Shown here: one piece after another, positions 31,186 through 40,980 of the stretch
Layout: each line of letters begins with the position of its first letter
Position numbering within the stretch: the stretch's first letter is position 1
From: Taxillus chinensis
Taxonomy: Eukaryota > Streptophyta > Magnoliopsida > Santalales > Loranthaceae
Assembly (NCBI GenBank): GCA_023512835.1
Contig: JAKCVP010000343.1
Coordinates: 487,698 to 551,697 of the forward strand
DNA length: 64,000 nt
Direction: 5' to 3'
The notes under the pieces: model-generated
The model's input: the letters and a program-made list of their open reading frames with translations, nothing else
Told to the model about the DNA's origin: nothing
The model's database searches: none
Program-made: the position numbers and the translations under genes

Positions 31186-32967
31186 TTAGACGTCGCAAAT
31201 CTCGCACCGCTTATGCTTGCGGAAGTCGCCAGAGTAATGATCTCGATGATCTTGCCCATCGAGTCTCTGATCAACCTTTGGCACTGCACCCATCCAGTCG
31301 AGGTTCAGCCATGGGGTGTTCTCCTGACCCTCGCCTCGAAGCTTTCTGGTGACATCGAGCACCTCTTGCTCTACGCCCAAGTAGTCCCGCAGAAACTTGC
31401 CAACCTCGGTGTTTTCGCGACTTCCTGACAATGCGAGTGCCTGTTCCTTGTTGCTGGCGTAAATGTTCACGTCGGCCGCAGAATGGCCGTGCGTGCTCCA
31501 ACCCGTCTGTGATCTTCTGCTAAGAATATCAGCAAAAGTCCAGACAGCGTATGAGGGCTTGTCTATGAGCAGATCCAGCTCGTCTTGCGAAGGGTCATTG
31601 ATGCCCAAGTGCTTCGACAATGTATCTCGCAGGTATTTCTCAGTAGATGCACGAGGATCCTGACTGGATAACTTGAGGTGTGCAGCGTAGTCGTGCATGA
31701 CCCACTCGACAGAGTGCGATGCATTCGCTAGCGCCGAAGGGTGCCAGAGGTACTCAGGGTAAGCGAATTGCTTGTTCTGTCGAGCAGTAGCAAGTCCACC
31801 CGTCTCGTGATCACTCGTCGAAATGGCAATACCAGGGGTGGCAGAGGATTCGAGGTACTTGAGAACAGTGGTCCATGCGTCATCGTAGGCAAGCACTTCG
31901 TGGACTTGGGCAGCAGGGTCGTTTCCGTGGCCAGCATGGTCAATACGACTGCCTTCGATCATGAGGAAGAAGCCTTTTTCGCTGTCTCTGGTAGCGTACT
32001 CTAGCGCCTCCAGCGCAACAATGGACATTTCGGTGAGGGAAGGATACACATCCTTCTCGTAGCGACGATCAATCTCGTAAGGGATGTCGCCGTTGGCGAA
32101 GAGTCCCAGCAAAGGAAGCGAGACGTTGCGCCCGCTTTGCAGCGAGTCGAAACCTGCACGATCATCAATGTACGTGAAGCCAACTTCTCGTGCCCTCTCT
32201 GTCAGATCCTTGTCGTCCTTGCGGCAGGAGCCTTCCGTCCCATTAGCGAGGAAATGGCATCGGCCAGCTCCTAACATGAGGTCAACGGTGCGTCCAAGGG
32301 GATAGTCGCCGAGCAGCTGCTCGGCGATAGAGTCCTCTTCACTTCTCATGTTGACGTGGCTTGCGAAGCAGGCTGGAGTGGCGTCTGTGATCCTGGTAGT
32401 CACCACGAGACCAGTCATATATCCAGCAGCTTTGGCAGCTTCCATGACACTTCCGCAAGGCGTATGATCCGGCAGCACGGAGATCGCGCCATTGTAGCTC
32501 TTCTTCCCGCACGAGAACGCCGTTGCTCCCGCAGCAGAATCGGTGACGAGACTGCTGGTCGAGCGCGTGCGCGACTGCCCAATGACATGCGGATCAATGG
32601 CCAGTATATCACCCCAAGGCAGACCCTCTTGGTATTGCTTGAAGCTCCTGGTCAAGGACAGACTAGTCGGCCCCATGCCGTCCGACACCATGAAGATGAG
32701 GTTGCGCTTGCCCGTAGGTCTGCGAGCTCGGTCCGGGTCACTGTCTGAGTCTTGCTTCGTCTGAGCTAGGACGATGCCCACGATCACCGCTATGATGGTC
32801 GCTACGAGCGCCCATGCTAGCAGTCCAAATTCCCGGTATGTCTTCCAGTTTGACGCAGACTTGTTTGTGTTCTTGCCGCTCAGGAGCCCGTCCTCTTCTG
32901 TGCCTTGTACGCTCGAATGCTCCGAGGAAGGTCGCCTTGCGAGGAGTGGATCCTGTGGCTGTGACAT
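31186..32967 (-). CDS. pho8: Vacuolar alkaline phosphatase, Pho8 type
   Basis: Single exon, 593 residues from ATG 32967 (MSQPQDPLL); the frame is open upstream but lacks ATG. Type II membrane protein: cytosolic N-terminus, one span (LLAWALVATIIAVIVGIVLA, about 51-70), then the lumenal catalytic domain. Seen: MVSDGMG metal site, phosphorylated Ser in TDSAAGATAFSCG (about residue 139), SRIDHAGHGND, TSDHETGG and THGHSAADV metal and phosphate ligands, all intact. NATURE of role from family: hydrolyses phosphomonoesters in the vacuole and is induced by phosphate starvation in yeast. Putative N-glycosylation sites (NGTE, NVS, NAS) fit the lumenal side. Length is normal. Confidence 0.92.
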   Translation of the reverse strand: MSQPQDPLLARRPSSEHSSVQGTEEDGLLSGKNTNKSASNWKTYREFGLLAWALVATIIAVIVGIVLAQTKQDSDSDPDRARRPTGKRNLIFMVSDGMGPTSLSLTRSFKQYQEGLPWGDILAIDPHVIGQSRTRSTSSLVTDSAAGATAFSCGKKSYNGAISVLPDHTPCGSVMEAAKAAGYMTGLVVTTRITDATPACFASHVNMRSEEDSIAEQLLGDYPLGRTVDLMLGAGRCHFLANGTEGSCRKDDKDLTERAREVGFTYIDDRAGFDSLQSGRNVSLPLLGLFANGDIPYEIDRRYEKDVYPSLTEMSIVALEALEYATRDSEKGFFLMIEGSRIDHAGHGNDPAAQVHEVLAYDDAWTTVLKYLESSATPGIAISTSDHETGGLATARQNKQFAYPEYLWHPSALANASHSVEWVMHDYAAHLKLSSQDPRASTEKYLRDTLSKHLGINDPSQDELDLLIDKPSYAVWTFADILSRRSQTGWSTHGHSAADVNIYASNKEQALALSGSRENTEVGKFLRDYLGVEQEVLDVTRKLRGEGQENTPWLNLDWMGAVPKVDQRLDGQDHRDHYSGDFRKHKRCEICDV

Positions 32968-35117
32968 TGTGGGCAGTCTCGCGAACCTGTGCCTATGCGG
33001 TGAAGATTGGATCAGTGCAGGGCGCGGCAGCACCGACGGTGCATGTTCTAGAGAGCAGACTGAGACTGCGTAAATAAGGCGAGGTTGAAGCTCGACAAGT
33101 CAGACATCTGATCACGCGTACGTACCACGAGTCTCAGCCAAGGCATTTTTAGCCGAAACGCCCGATCAACTGGAAAAGTTGAGATACCCTGCACACTTGC
33201 TTCGTACATCTATTTTGCGAATAGAAATTGTGAAACAACTGCTGCAACCTGTTGTCTTGTAAGGTATGAAACATTTAAAAAACAGCATCTATGCTTGACA
33301 GAAAGACGACTGATGGCAATGCTGACTCGCTGCACGGTGCCTCCTAGGGTGTCACTGTCCTTTTTGAAGCAATACAGCCAGCCCCGGCCGCTTCTTCCGA
33401 CAAAGGGCGCATTGTGTCAAATGTAGAAATTGACCGAAAAGAAATTAGAGTCACATTGTGTGAAGCTCCATCTACGTAGATGCAGGTCATATGATTTCTA
33501 GTAAAAGACTAAACGGCAGTGTCCACTGCCTGAAGCGAAGATTAATCGCAAATGGTCAATGGCATGCGTTGTCGGTGCTAAATGCTGCGCCTCGCGCACG
33601 GCAGCAAAAAGCCAGACACGTACACGACTCGAACCCGACACTGGCACCATCTCTGCTGACAGGCTCCAAGCTGAGCAAAAAGCAAAAGAGTATGTTTCCA
33701 AAGAATAGTCAAGAGGGATATGTTTGCGAGACAAACGGTTGCAGCTGGTAAAAGGCAAGTTGCAAGTTAATTTGGTCTACGCATCCCAAGTCTTGGCACT
33801 GGCTTTGAAAAAATATAACTGTTGACATATTCGAACTCTATTTTCGCCGCCAGTGCTGAGCCCGCGGCACTGCACGGGGTGTTGCAGCCCCAGTGCATGC
33901 ATCAACACATCTTGCATATTACGCAAGCAGGTATAACGCGAATGCATGATATTCCAGAGGCCAGACCAGAGCCGCGAACCCAGTACGAGCAGTAGGCAGC
34001 AGAGCAGAATTGAAGCGGGAACACTTCTACCATTTATGCTGCAAAGCTGCAATCTGGCGGCTCCGCGCCCCGCCATGCCCCTCCACGCGCCATCCCGCGC
34101 CTCTTTACAGACACAAGGACTCCGATTGTGTCCCGTCTGCAAAGAGCTCCTCAGGGTCTTTTGCGCGATCCAGTTCGAGGTGCGACAGAGAAAGTCGCGG
34201 CCTCTGCTCGAACGGCACTCATGATTCCAGGCGCACAGGAAGTTGTTGACGCGTGTCTTGGACATTGCGTTCGCGGACTTGACCCAAAGCATTTGTAGCC
34301 TCGCAAGCACTCACGCCAGCATCGCATCTGGTTGGCAAGTGCGGCGCAAAGAAGTCCGGACTCTCCTGGACGATCGGGAGCTAAGCAGCTGCGTACCTAG
34401 TGCACCGAGTTCGCGCACCCCACAGACAGGTATAGTATGACCTTCGGGTGCGGAGCATATGCTCGACTGGGAGCCACAGGCCGCGCTCAGCAGATTGCAT
34501 GGCAAGGGAAACGAGGGCTACTGACACGGTCTTGGGGACTTGCTCTGGTCCTCAAGCTGCTATAAGACGCTGCGATTCGTCTCCTTCCATATTGCCTTTA
34601 TGGCATCTGTTCATGTCGAGTCGCGGCGACCCAGACTATCCCCACCACGTCGATAAACGAGGTCGAACGCAGTTGAACCTCGGGGAGGCGTCTCTAGGCA
34701 CCAAGCTATATGTGCCGTTCACCTAGTCTCTGAACCATACTCTGGTCATCGTATGATGCGCGTTTCTCACGTAACTGTAGGTAGGAACTCTGACAAGACT
34801 TAGCCTAATACGTTCATCAGGGTAGTATACCTGCCTATCCGCTGCAGCATTCTGTCTACAACGTTTTCTCGGCGAAGCCCTCCCGTTCACCTGTCGACAA
34901 CGTTGTAAAAAGAATTCGGGCGTATCTTTACAGTGCGTCAACTGATAGCCAACACGAGAAGGGGCCTAAAACCCTTCTAGACGCGCCAGTGCTTCTTCTA
35001 CCCTCGGGCCGTGGATAAAGGTATGTAGGAAAACTATCTTTGACGAGCGCCTGGCCATCCCCACACTGTGTCAACCTCCCTCTGGGACATACATACAACT
35101 ACAGTCTCTAACCCGAC
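32968..35117. other. 2.1 kb intergenic, no gene supported
   Basis: Upstream of both pho8 (-) and the SDR gene (+). The longest frame (33777-34310 minus) starts at a non-ATG codon and has no domain. No tRNA arm pairing was found near the B-box-like sequence at 33626. May be a large divergent promoter. Confidence 0.45.
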
Positions 35118-36071
35118 ATGTTTGAACAGCTACTCAAAGCCCAACCAACAAAAATGGCAGACACAGATCCCATCGACCTGAAGAAAGGTCTCAACAGCTC
35201 TAGCTTGGCCGGCAAGCGGATCCTCATTACTGGAGGAGCCTCAGGTCTTGGAGCAGCATTCGTCACATCCTTTGCAACGCAAGGAGCGTTTGTCATATCA
35301 GCAGACTTGAACACCACGGCCGGACAGCAGCAAGAAGCAGCCCTCACATCGGCAGGTCACAAGGTCAAGTTTGTCACCGTAGACGTCACTTCATGGGACA
35401 GCCAAGTATCGATGTTCAAGGATACGCTCACATGGACTGACAAGAAGCCATTGGACACAATCATCACGTGCGCAGGTATCGCCAGCGGCGTCCCGTTGAA
35501 AGCTGAAGCACCCGACGCACTGTGGAGCCTGGAGAGTAACGAACACGCACTCGCCCAGAAGAAACTAGGAGACGCCGTCATTCAGACAAATCTCATTGGC
35601 ACCATGTACACGGTCAAGCTGGGTGCGCAATACGCCATGGGCGTCCACGAAGGTGAAACGGCGCTCGGGTTCAAGTCAATCGTCCTGATCTCGAGTCTGG
35701 CAGGGTATGGAGGTATTCCCATGAACTCAGACTACGGAGCTGCCAAGTTTGGCGTTCGCGGAGCCTTCCAGAGTCTCAAAGGTACTTTTAAAGACTTGGG
35801 AATCCGGCTGAACCTAGTTGCGCCCTTTTTCATCAAGACGGCAATGACTGCGCCAATCGTAGCTCATCTCGAGGCAGGTGGTGCTCGACTCGCGAAGATC
35901 GAAGATGCTGTAGAGGCTGCTGCGAGGTTGACCACGGACGAGGCGGCCCACGCCAGGTGCCTTGCGATCACAGCAGAAGGCATCGAGGATCTAGGAGACG
36001 ATGTCACGGGCGGATCCGGTGGGCGGTCGTTGAAAGGATTTGCGGACAGGTCGGTCTTCCGAAAGGCATAG
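35118..36071 (+). CDS. Short-chain dehydrogenase/reductase
   Basis: Single exon, 317 residues from ATG 35118; a second in-frame ATG at 35154 would remove 12 residues. Classical SDR: cofactor motif TGGASGLGAAF (38-48), acidic residue after the second strand (SADLN), the structural CAG in TCAGIA, Ser in VLISSLAGYGG, and the YGAAK active site (Tyr206, Lys210). The pattern (Asp after beta-2) suggests NAD(H) preference. Closest in look to 15-hydroxyprostaglandin-dehydrogenase-like or 3-hydroxyacyl-like fungal SDRs; substrate unknown. The final SVFRKA is not a classical peroxisomal signal. Confidence 0.87.
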   Translation: MFEQLLKAQPTKMADTDPIDLKKGLNSSSLAGKRILITGGASGLGAAFVTSFATQGAFVISADLNTTAGQQQEAALTSAGHKVKFVTVDVTSWDSQVSMFKDTLTWTDKKPLDTIITCAGIASGVPLKAEAPDALWSLESNEHALAQKKLGDAVIQTNLIGTMYTVKLGAQYAMGVHEGETALGFKSIVLISSLAGYGGIPMNSDYGAAKFGVRGAFQSLKGTFKDLGIRLNLVAPFFIKTAMTAPIVAHLEAGGARLAKIEDAVEAAARLTTDEAAHARCLAITAEGIEDLGDDVTGGSGGRSLKGFADRSVFRKA

Positions 36072-36187
36072 GAAAATGTTTCCGATAAGATGCATTCGAT
36101 GCATGTTTCTGAATGCAGCGAATTTGAAGCAATCCTGCATTGTTCACATGGTGCGCTCGGAGCATGAAACATGGAGCATGAAAAATC

Positions 36188-36766
36188 TCATCGCGCTCCC
36201 ATGATAAGCTTTCTGTCGTCTTCGGTAAAAGATTCTGCACCTTGACGTAGGGCGCGGATAAGGACAGGAATGCTAGAATCCTTGAAATCGGGTGCTTCTC
36301 TCAGCTTCGCCAGATCCTCACCAAGCTCCTGGGTGATGGTGCGCAGGTACCATTGCTCGAACTCGTCTTTCGGTTGCTGCGCTTGCGATTTAATTGAAGC
36401 GGCGTTGGCCGCAGCTTGGACGTGATCTGTCTCCTGCGATTCCCCTGAAGGCCGTGGCAAGGAGGGATTAGCAGCTGCTGAGCTCGTTTGACCATTCGCC
36501 TGCCCTGCAGAGGGATGACGACGGGACACCTTGGAATCCTGCTTGTTGCCAGTGCCTGAGGACGCTGAGCTTGACTCGCTTTCAACGTCACTGCCGGAAG
36601 AAGTGCTCTCGGACGAGGATGACGAGGATGATGAGGATGTTGAAGAGACTGTAGATGAGGGTCAGTATTTTTGCAGCATGTAGCGCCAGCAAGACGGACC
36701 TTGTGTTCTTTTGTTGTTGCGTCGAGCCCGCTTGGGCTTCGACTTTGCGGAGGCTTGTGGCGGCAT
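36188..36766 (-). CDS. rsa3: Ribosome assembly protein 3 (Rsa3)-like
   Basis: Exons 36766-36700 and 36648-36188, 175 residues. The 51 bp intron has a weak donor GTCCGT but a CTGAC branch and CTACAG acceptor, and it joins KRTQ to a long serine run. N-terminus: basic KSKPKRARRNNKR, a nucleolar-type signal. Then about 20 serines with acidic residues (probable CK2 substrate), a disordered middle, and the C-terminal Rsa3 domain (FEQWYLRTITQELGEDLAKL, APDFKDSSIPVLIRALRQG, about 125-165). Rsa3 acts in early 60S ribosomal subunit assembly in the nucleolus. The family assignment rests on the C-terminal domain, which matches in order and spacing. Confidence 0.82.
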
Positions 36767-37530
36767 ACCGTAGATGAATGTCGATAGCGATCTCGAAGCC
36801 AGGTGTCGTGCAGCTCGATGTGTGCAGGGGGAATGAGTTGGTGAGGGTGAAGGGCTGGGGGTTGCTCACGGCAGTGTGTGCAGACCCTGTTCAGATCAGG
36901 TAATGGAATGCAGCCAGCGAAGCTGCGCGGAAGCTCTCAACGGCGGCACTGTGCGAGAGACAGCATGGTTCAGACGATATCATTATTACGATCCCTCGTC
37001 CCACCCAGGCGCGCGAAAATGGCTGCCCAAACCCTCGCTGCAGAGCATCGAAACGCGTGTCCGTGTCAGGACCAGTAGGCTAATCATCGGCACTTGCCGC
37101 TCCAGCTCTGGAAAGCTTCTGCAGCAATAATGGATCTGCCCAGTCGTGCCAGCGCCCTGTCGGCTATCCACTAGAGGCTGTGGGGTTCTTGCGCATTCTC
37201 GCCGCATGTCTTCCTGCTCGTACTGCGATCGCCTTGGAGAAGGCCACCGAGACGGTCCTCCTCCACCCGTCTTCATGCCCGATTACCTCGCCCGTCTCTC
37301 AGTGACGCACTTTGAAAGACCATCCACTGTCCGGCCTCCAGAGCAACGTCCGCCACTTCTCCGCAGTCACGGCAGTCCATCTTAGCATCTTCCATTACCT
37401 GTTCGCTTCCTCAACACTCATCCGACACTTGCACCAACTTCCGAAACGACTGGGATTCCCCTGCTGATGCCGCACTCCCAATCCGCTGAACGGCCCGCCC
37501 AGGCATATCCTACCAGAAGCAGAGCCTCCC
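36767..37530. promoter_or_regulatory. Divergent promoters of rsa3 and Zn2Cys6 gene
   Basis: 764 bp between opposed starts. The last about 200 bases before 37531 are C-rich. No gene supported. Confidence 0.45.
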
Positions 37531-40332
37531 ATGGCCTCACGCCACACTGGTTTGGCCGGCGCTCGACCAAAGCTCTTTGATGCTGACGGTCCAAGCGAGC
37601 TCGACATTGAAGCTTACATGCGATCAGGCCCTCACGACGTACCCGGCGCGAGCCCTCAAACCTCACATTCTTACTTCTCGGCTCACACCCCGGGCTCCAA
37701 CGGGCCACATTCCACCTCCAACTCTGCCGCAAAGGGAGCTAAGCATGACGCCGACGGACAGCCCTTGTGGGCTGACATGAAGACCAAGGCAGGCAAAGAT
37801 CGGAAGAGATTACCGCTTGCCTGCATTGCATGTCGACGGAAGAAGATTCGCTGCTCAGGCGAGAAGCCCGCCTGCAAACACTGCTCCAAGTCGCGTGTGC
37901 CATGCGTTTACAAGGTCACCACGCGCAAGGCTGCGCCGAGAACAGACTACATGGCAATGCTAGATCGGAGGCTAAAGCGTATGGAGGATCGTGTTATAAA
38001 GATTATACCAAAGGAGGAGGGTAAGCCAGCCATACCCCGAGCAATTGTGAAGCCCACACCCGCAGGGGCCGCGCCAGCACATTCTCGCACTCAGTCGCGG
38101 AAACGATCCGCAGGAGAGGCGTTTGGAAGCAAATATGTTGAGCAGTGGGCCACCAACTCCAGTGCAGATGCAGATCCCCGCAAGCTCGCTGCGATCAAAG
38201 ATGACGACAATGACGAGGCCAGCTTCCTTCTCGAGGGCCGGGAATTCTTGCCGTCGCAAGAGATTCAAGATCATCTGGTCGAGGTCTACTTCGACTACGT
38301 ATACGGTCAGAGTTACCTACTGCTACACAAGCCAAGCTTCGTCAGATTGTTAAGTGCGGGCAAGGTTCCACCGGTACTAATACTGGCAGTCTGCGCCATG
38401 GCTGCACGCTTTTCAACGCACCCGGAGCTCGACACAGAACCTGCTTTTCTTCGTGGAGAGACGTGGGCGAACGAGGCACAAAGACTAGTCCTAAGGCGTC
38501 TTGACAATCCCAATCTGACGCTGCTGACCGTCCTGCTTATCCTCGGCCTGCATGCCTTTGGCACCTGCCAAGGTGGCAGGAGCTGGATGCTGGGAGGCAT
38601 TGGCCACCGCATGGCGTATGCGCTCCAGCTGCAAACAGAGCTAGATCACGATCCGACTCAGAAGGGTTCGAAGAGGATTGAGTTCAGCTTCCTGGATCGT
38701 GAGATTAGACGGCGGTCGATGTGGGCCTGCTTTGTAATGGACCGCTTCAACTCGTCAGGCTCAGAGCGACCGATGTTTGCAAATGAGAATGTCATCCAAG
38801 TCCAGCTGCCTGTGAGAGAGGACCTCTTCCAAATGGAGCTTCCGGGCCAAACGGAGATGCTCAACAGTGGCGATGGCCATGTACTTGCAGCCGAGCAGGA
38901 CACTCTACTCGATACACAAGCCAACATGGGCGTTGCGGCCTTTAATGTTCGCATCGTCGCGCTATGGGGCCGCCTGATTCAGTACTGGAACCTTGGTGGC
39001 ATCCAGCGCGACTCTCATCCTATATGGTCCCGGGAGTCGCAGTGGCAGACGTTGCGGTCACAAGTGGAGGCAGTTGGCCGCTCCTTCCCCGACCGGCTGC
39101 AGTACAGTGCGCAGAATCTACAAGCACACGCAAACGAACATATTGCCAATCAATTTCTGTATATGCATGTGGCTTACCATGTGTCAATATTGTTTCTGCA
39201 TAGGTTTGCGTTCCCCGCCGTCTCAATCAGCAAGCCGCCGAAGGAGATGCCCAAGGAGTTCTTAGCGAATGCACGCAGACGCGGCGTTGAGGCTGCAGGC
39301 ATGATATCGGTCTTAGTTGGCGAAGGGCTCAATCACCGTCTCGTCGTGCCCTTTTCTGGCTACTCAGCATACCTGTCAGGCGTCGTCCACGTCCACGCCA
39401 TCTTCTCGCGAGACCCACAGCTGGAAGGCAGCTCCAAGGAGCACCTCACCAATAACATTCGGTTCTTGACAAAGATGAAGAAGCACTGGGGCATGTTTTA
39501 CTTCCTAACCGAGAGCCTTAAGGAGCTCTACCGGCAGCATGCAGATGCAGCAGGCAAGGGGACGCTGACGCCTGACGCGCGGCCTGGACCGAAACGCGCA
39601 CTTCAGTTTGGAGACTGGTATGATCGATATCCTCGGGGGGTGTCGCAGACATACTACGAAGAACCGGCGGCCAAGGTGCAAGCGGCACGAGATGCGGTGA
39701 TGAGCTCCAAACCGGATTTACAAAGCGTGGAAGATTTCTTTGCGAGCCAGCCGGTGCCAATGCCGAAGGCGCAGTCGAACAAGCGAAACAGGACCAAGTC
39801 GGGCGGCGGAGCCAACCGACCGAACGCAGCAGAATTCGAAGGGATGGCGAAGCGAACAGGAGTGGGCATCGACGTGGGCTTGAATCACCTCGACATTACG
39901 CGTAAGCAGTTTGGATTTCCAGATGTGGGGGACGGCCGACAGGCAAAGCAGGGCGAGCTTCCTAGTCTGGGCAACAGGGACCATGGTGGGGACCCACCGC
40001 CACTGCCGCCGCCTACACAACAGCAGCAACCGTTTCCAAATATGGGGCCAAATGGCAGCTGCTTCATGAATACAGCCGCGACAGTCATGGCTCCAGAAAC
40101 GACGTCCGCAAGCGGGTCTCTAGGTGGCGCAGATCCATTCAATCAGAACTTCTGGGACATGGACCTGACGGGCTTTGCGGACGATGTCATGGGCAACGAC
40201 CTCGCGAGTTCGTGGTTCGTGCCCTTCAACATCAACATGCCGGACACGACGGGAGTTGGAGACTTGTCCTGGACGACAGGCGTGGACGATCAAGAACGGA
40301 ACAATAATTGGGGACAGGGCAATGGAGGATAA
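37531..40332 (+). CDS. Zn2Cys6 transcription factor with Fungal_trans domain
   Basis: Single exon, 933 residues, ATG 37531. Zinc cluster Cys98, 101, 108, 115, 118, 125 in the CIACRRKKIRCSGEKPACKHC region, followed by a linker and a basic coiled coil (TDYMAMLDRRLKRMEDRVIKI, about 140-160) for dimerisation. The Fungal_trans regulatory domain begins at about 240 (LPSQEIQDHLVEVYFDYVYG) and runs to about 560, including MAYALQLQTEL and REIRRRSMWACFVMDR. The C-terminal about 200 residues are Gln/Pro/Asn-rich with acidic, aromatic phrases (NQNFWDMDLTGFADD), a likely activation domain. It resembles carbon or nutrient regulators of Pezizomycotina, but the orthologue is not identified. Confidence 0.88.
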   Translation: MASRHTGLAGARPKLFDADGPSELDIEAYMRSGPHDVPGASPQTSHSYFSAHTPGSNGPHSTSNSAAKGAKHDADGQPLWADMKTKAGKDRKRLPLACIACRRKKIRCSGEKPACKHCSKSRVPCVYKVTTRKAAPRTDYMAMLDRRLKRMEDRVIKIIPKEEGKPAIPRAIVKPTPAGAAPAHSRTQSRKRSAGEAFGSKYVEQWATNSSADADPRKLAAIKDDDNDEASFLLEGREFLPSQEIQDHLVEVYFDYVYGQSYLLLHKPSFVRLLSAGKVPPVLILAVCAMAARFSTHPELDTEPAFLRGETWANEAQRLVLRRLDNPNLTLLTVLLILGLHAFGTCQGGRSWMLGGIGHRMAYALQLQTELDHDPTQKGSKRIEFSFLDREIRRRSMWACFVMDRFNSSGSERPMFANENVIQVQLPVREDLFQMELPGQTEMLNSGDGHVLAAEQDTLLDTQANMGVAAFNVRIVALWGRLIQYWNLGGIQRDSHPIWSRESQWQTLRSQVEAVGRSFPDRLQYSAQNLQAHANEHIANQFLYMHVAYHVSILFLHRFAFPAVSISKPPKEMPKEFLANARRRGVEAAGMISVLVGEGLNHRLVVPFSGYSAYLSGVVHVHAIFSRDPQLEGSSKEHLTNNIRFLTKMKKHWGMFYFLTESLKELYRQHADAAGKGTLTPDARPGPKRALQFGDWYDRYPRGVSQTYYEEPAAKVQAARDAVMSSKPDLQSVEDFFASQPVPMPKAQSNKRNRTKSGGGANRPNAAEFEGMAKRTGVGIDVGLNHLDITRKQFGFPDVGDGRQAKQGELPSLGNRDHGGDPPPLPPPTQQQQPFPNMGPNGSCFMNTAATVMAPETTSASGSLGGADPFNQNFWDMDLTGFADDVMGNDLASSWFVPFNINMPDTTGVGDLSWTTGVDDQERNNNWGQGNGG

Positions 40333-40980
40333 AGATGACAGTCGGAAAGAGGAAGCGGAAGGATCAAGAAGCAGTCCAGGTGCAGGTGGGCGAGGGAGCG
40401 CTAACAAAGAGGGAGGCGGAACGAGGGAAGGCGTAAGGCAGGAGGCGTGGGGCGCGGCGGGCAGGTGTCGCAAGCGAATGGGTGGGTCGTTCCTGTCTCT
40501 TGTCGTGACCAAGCTTGGCGCTTATGCACGTTTGCGTGCGGACGACGCTGACCTCTCGTCGGCCTCCTAACGCGTCTTCCTCCGACTTCACCTGCTCGTC
40601 GCAACCGCTGCTGCACGCCCGCAGCAGAACCATGAGCGCCTGTCACCGCTGTCCTTGCTTGTACGATATGTATCAACTAACGCCTGTCGCATGCTCGCGT
40701 CGCCGACGTAATCTTGCCGCACGTCACAGAATTCACTCATCAAGCGGCTTCACGTCAGCTTCTCACCCACGTACTCGTCCCTATCCCTTCTCATTGCCTG
40801 TCGTTATTGTCCTTGAACATTGGGAGTCATAACTCATCTTACCTTCTCCCATCGACTCAGCACCTTGCTGCAGCTCGACGTACGCATCGGAGCACACGCT
40901 GTTTTGGTCCTTTGTCGTTGTGCACGACACACCAGATGGCCCACACACAATGCCCTTCTTCCTGACATTATTCTATACAT
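40333..40980. promoter_or_regulatory. Promoter region of noxC
   Basis: 648 bp between the 3' end of the Zn2Cys6 gene and noxC, same direction. The first half is purine-rich on the plus strand (GGAAGAGGAAG phrases); the second is pyrimidine-rich, typical of fungal leaders. Confidence 0.45.

Noticed and set aside
33600..33680. tRNA candidate on the minus strand (B-box-like GGGTTCGAGTCG)
   Set aside because: The T-arm stem does not pair and no A box or acceptor stem was found.
33777..34310. 177-residue minus-strand frame upstream of the SDR gene
   Set aside because: Non-ATG start, no domain, composition unlike coding regions here.
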